Part shown: positions 62,458 to 64,000 of the stretch, in pieces
Numbering within the stretch: the stretch's first letter is position 1
Layout of the letters: each line of letters starts with the position of its first letter
Assembly (NCBI GenBank): GCA_024734555.1
Contig: JANPWX010019815.1
Location: 1,628,359-1,692,358 of the forward strand
DNA: 64,000 nucleotides
Direction of reading: 5' to 3'
DNA from: Trochalopteron elliotii
Lineage: Eukaryota > Chordata > Aves > Passeriformes > Leiothrichidae
Position numbers and translations under genes: made by a program
The notes under the pieces: model-generated
Told to the model about the DNA's origin: nothing
Database searches by the model: none
What the model saw: only the letters and a program-made list of their open reading frames with translations

Positions 62458-62830
62458 AAATCTACGTGTTTTGTATTTGAGGAGAAAAACTTTTAGACTT
62501 AAAAGATGAAATTGTGGCCTACGTTTGGTCAGTGGACCATTTTTCCATCCGGATGACTTTTTTGGATCTTCCTTATCTTCAGAATCTTCAGGCATGGTAA
62601 TCACAGGGGGTGTGGTATCATTAGAGATATAAACTAAACATTTGACAGAACAAAAGACAATTAAAACAAAACCAACAATAAACAAAAATGACAGTTCAGC
62701 TTTGATAAGAAACCCAGATGGCCCAGGAAGTCCCAGTTCAGTAACAGTTCTTTCAAGTCCGTTCCAGCATTGCTTATAACGTTTAGGATGTTCTGATGGA
62801 TGTTCTGTGTTTCAGTAAAGGTAGTTTTCA
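62458..62830 (-). pseudogene. Env-like membrane segment and tail, remnant (copy 2)
   Basis: The - strand frame at 62,422-62,685 has a clear membrane-type segment (FIVGFVLIVFCSVKCLVYI), then a tail with the same DSEDKEDPKK word as copy 1. The part upstream matches copy 1 in a different frame, so a frameshift separates them. Same env-anchor interpretation as copy 1, with the same caution. Confidence 0.5.
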
Positions 62831-63210
62831 CTGGCAGGTGTCACAGAAACTGGAAAGCTGGAACAGCAGTGGGATTTTGACATTGGTGGGGCTCTCCTGT
62901 TTTTTGGGCAGGTGATCTGGGACTGCAAAGAGAACTTAAGACATTTAACAAAAACAAAACAGTGTGGGAAGAGTAAAAGGAGAAAGAAAAAAAATTTTTT
63001 TCAGTAATTTTTGTTTTGCTTTTTAAGTTTTTTCTTTTTCTTACGCGAGGCTGCAAAGCAGACTTGAGCCTTTTCTTGCGAAAAGGCTCGGGCTGGTTCA
63101 AAGCTTTCCAAAGGAGGGCAATTAGATTTAATTTGAATGAGAAGAAATTATGTTATTTTTTCTTTCTCTTGCCTGATTTTTGTCTGCACGCTGGGCAAGG
63201 CAGCGTTCTT

Positions 63211-63651
63211 TTAGAAGTTTTTTTGAGGGGCTTTTAGAGTTTTTCTTTCTCCCTCACTCTCTCCCCTTTTTCTCCCACTTTGTTCTTCTCTCTCATCTTT
63301 ACCTCCCTGTTTTCTCCCACCCTCCTCCTCCTTTTCATCCTTGTTTTCCTGTTTGTGGAATTGGTCAAAGTCCTTTTTTACAGGGTCCTGTGAAAGCCAG
63401 TGTGTTATTTCTTCACTCAGCAGGCACGGCTCTTTCTGGGCTGATGTGTTGGAAGCAGGCAGAGCATTTCTATCAGCAGTAACTTTGGCTGCAATCTGTT
63501 TTCCTTGTTGATTTGGCGTTTTCTGGTAACTGATATGCAGTATCTTTAACATCTCTATTATTAGAGTCATGAGAATTCTGAAAAATCTCAAAAGAGTTAA
63601 AAATCTGTACAATGACAGACATTTGTTCTGCTGCTTCTTTAACTTTTTCAA
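63211..63651 (-). CDS. Unassigned ERV frame, copy 2 (C-terminal part)
   Basis: 146 codons that align with the last part of the copy 1 frame: hydrophobic segment (FRILMTLIIEMLKIL), the word LPASN, and a K/E/G/R-rich tail ending GESEGERKTLKAPQKNF at the same stop. The part matching the N-terminal half of copy 1 (around LVIPTPALEKVKEAAEQ) is open in another frame immediately upstream. The two are separated by one base at a T-rich word near 63,595. Function unknown. Confidence 0.5.
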   Translation of the reverse strand: MKKLKKQQNKCLSLYRFLTLLRFFRILMTLIIEMLKILHISYQKTPNQQGKQIAAKVTADRNALPASNTSAQKEPCLLSEEITHWLSQDPVKKDFDQFHKQENKDEKEEEGGRKQGGKDEREEQSGRKRGESEGERKTLKAPQKNF

Positions 63652-64000
63652 GAGCAGGGGTAGGAATTACTAAGACGTGGGCAAAATCCAGCTTGCACTG
63701 CTTTTTATTTTGTAATTGTTTTAAAATTATTACTGTTTTATTTAAATCAGATTGATCAATTAGTTTAAATAATTCTTTTTTTGTGCTCGGGGGAGCATCT
63801 GGGGTTTGTGTTGCAACTGATTTGAATTTGGAATTTTCTGATTCTAATTTTTTCTGTCCTGTTTCGTTATAATTAGAAACGGGAGTTGCAATGAAAGAGG
63901 GGTTTGCATCGCCTGCTTGTGTATCTCACCTATGTGTTTCGCAATCAGAGGAGGAGGGGACTTGGCAGCGGGGGAGGGGGTGGGGTTACCGTGGGCATCT
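63652..64000 (-). other. ERV copy 2 internal sequence to window edge
   Basis: Collinear with 15,300-15,670 of copy 1. It contains the other frame of the unassigned product and the beginning of the GC-rich proline-coding stretch. The window ends inside the element. Confidence 0.6.

Larger units (their letters stand above)
61998..64000 (-). mobile_element. Endogenous retrovirus, related to copy 1, cut by window edge (ERV copy 2)
   Basis: Starts with a 3' LTR on the - strand and continues without a break into the same order as copy 1: polypurine tract, env-like membrane tail, the K/E/G-rich frame, then a GC-rich stretch at the edge. The 1,564 bp internal part visible here lines up with about the same length of copy 1 (14,107-15,670). 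The 5' half, including any gag start and 5' LTR, lies beyond the window, so it is unknown whether this copy has two LTRs. Confidence 0.85.

Noticed and set aside
1..64000. CRISPR arrays, operons, bacterial promoters, tRNA or rRNA genes
   Set aside because: None seen; the window is a vertebrate gene with introns, and I found no cloverleaf or rRNA-like sequence by eye.

Overview
The window is a slice of a vertebrate nuclear genome, almost certainly a bird. Evidence: compact GT-AG exons of a conserved animal gene, several CR1-type LINE fragments (the typical avian LINE), and class II (betaretrovirus-like) endogenous retroviruses of the kind active in songbirds. A passerine is my best guess, from the relatively young ERV, but the sequence does not prove it.

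The only host gene is a partial ADAMTS metalloprotease on the + strand, best matched to ADAMTS19 (sister of ADAMTS17). Fourteen coding exons lie between 11,027 and 61,906. They join in frame with no stop: 2 nt of a split codon plus 645 codons. In order they encode the zinc-binding half of the reprolysin catalytic domain, the disintegrin-like domain, the first TSP1 repeat, the Cys-rich region, the spacer, and TSP1 repeats 2 to 4, running into repeat 5. Signal peptide, propeptide and the first part of the catalytic domain lie left of the window. The end of the last TSP1 repeat and the PLAC domain lie to the right.

Region by region: 1-11,026 is intron, with an antisense solo LTR (1,878-2,511, TATGT target duplication) and a CR1 tail. 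11,027-29,002 is the first visible exon plus a ~17.9 kb intron. That intron holds a complete two-LTR provirus on the - strand (13,671-18,168, target duplication AAGAGA) and CR1 pieces. 29,003-49,900 carries exons 2-9 of the window with mostly unique AT-rich introns. 49,925-51,125 is a broken, 5'-truncated CR1 on the + strand. 53,493-61,906 carries exons 10-14. From 61,998 to the window edge is a second, related ERV on the - strand, only 91 bp past a splice donor.

The most notable signal is the ERV pair. Both share the same layout: 3' LTR, polypurine tract, a short env-like membrane tail, then directly an unrecognised open frame with a hydrophobic segment and a very K/E/G/R-rich tail ending at the same stop. 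In the complete copy this is preceded by a betaretroviral-type matrix (gag) start, and no protease, reverse transcriptase or integrase frame is visible. This looks like a pol-less, non-autonomous ERV family that spread as such and carries a conserved reading frame I cannot assign. All LTR elements here are antisense to the host gene.
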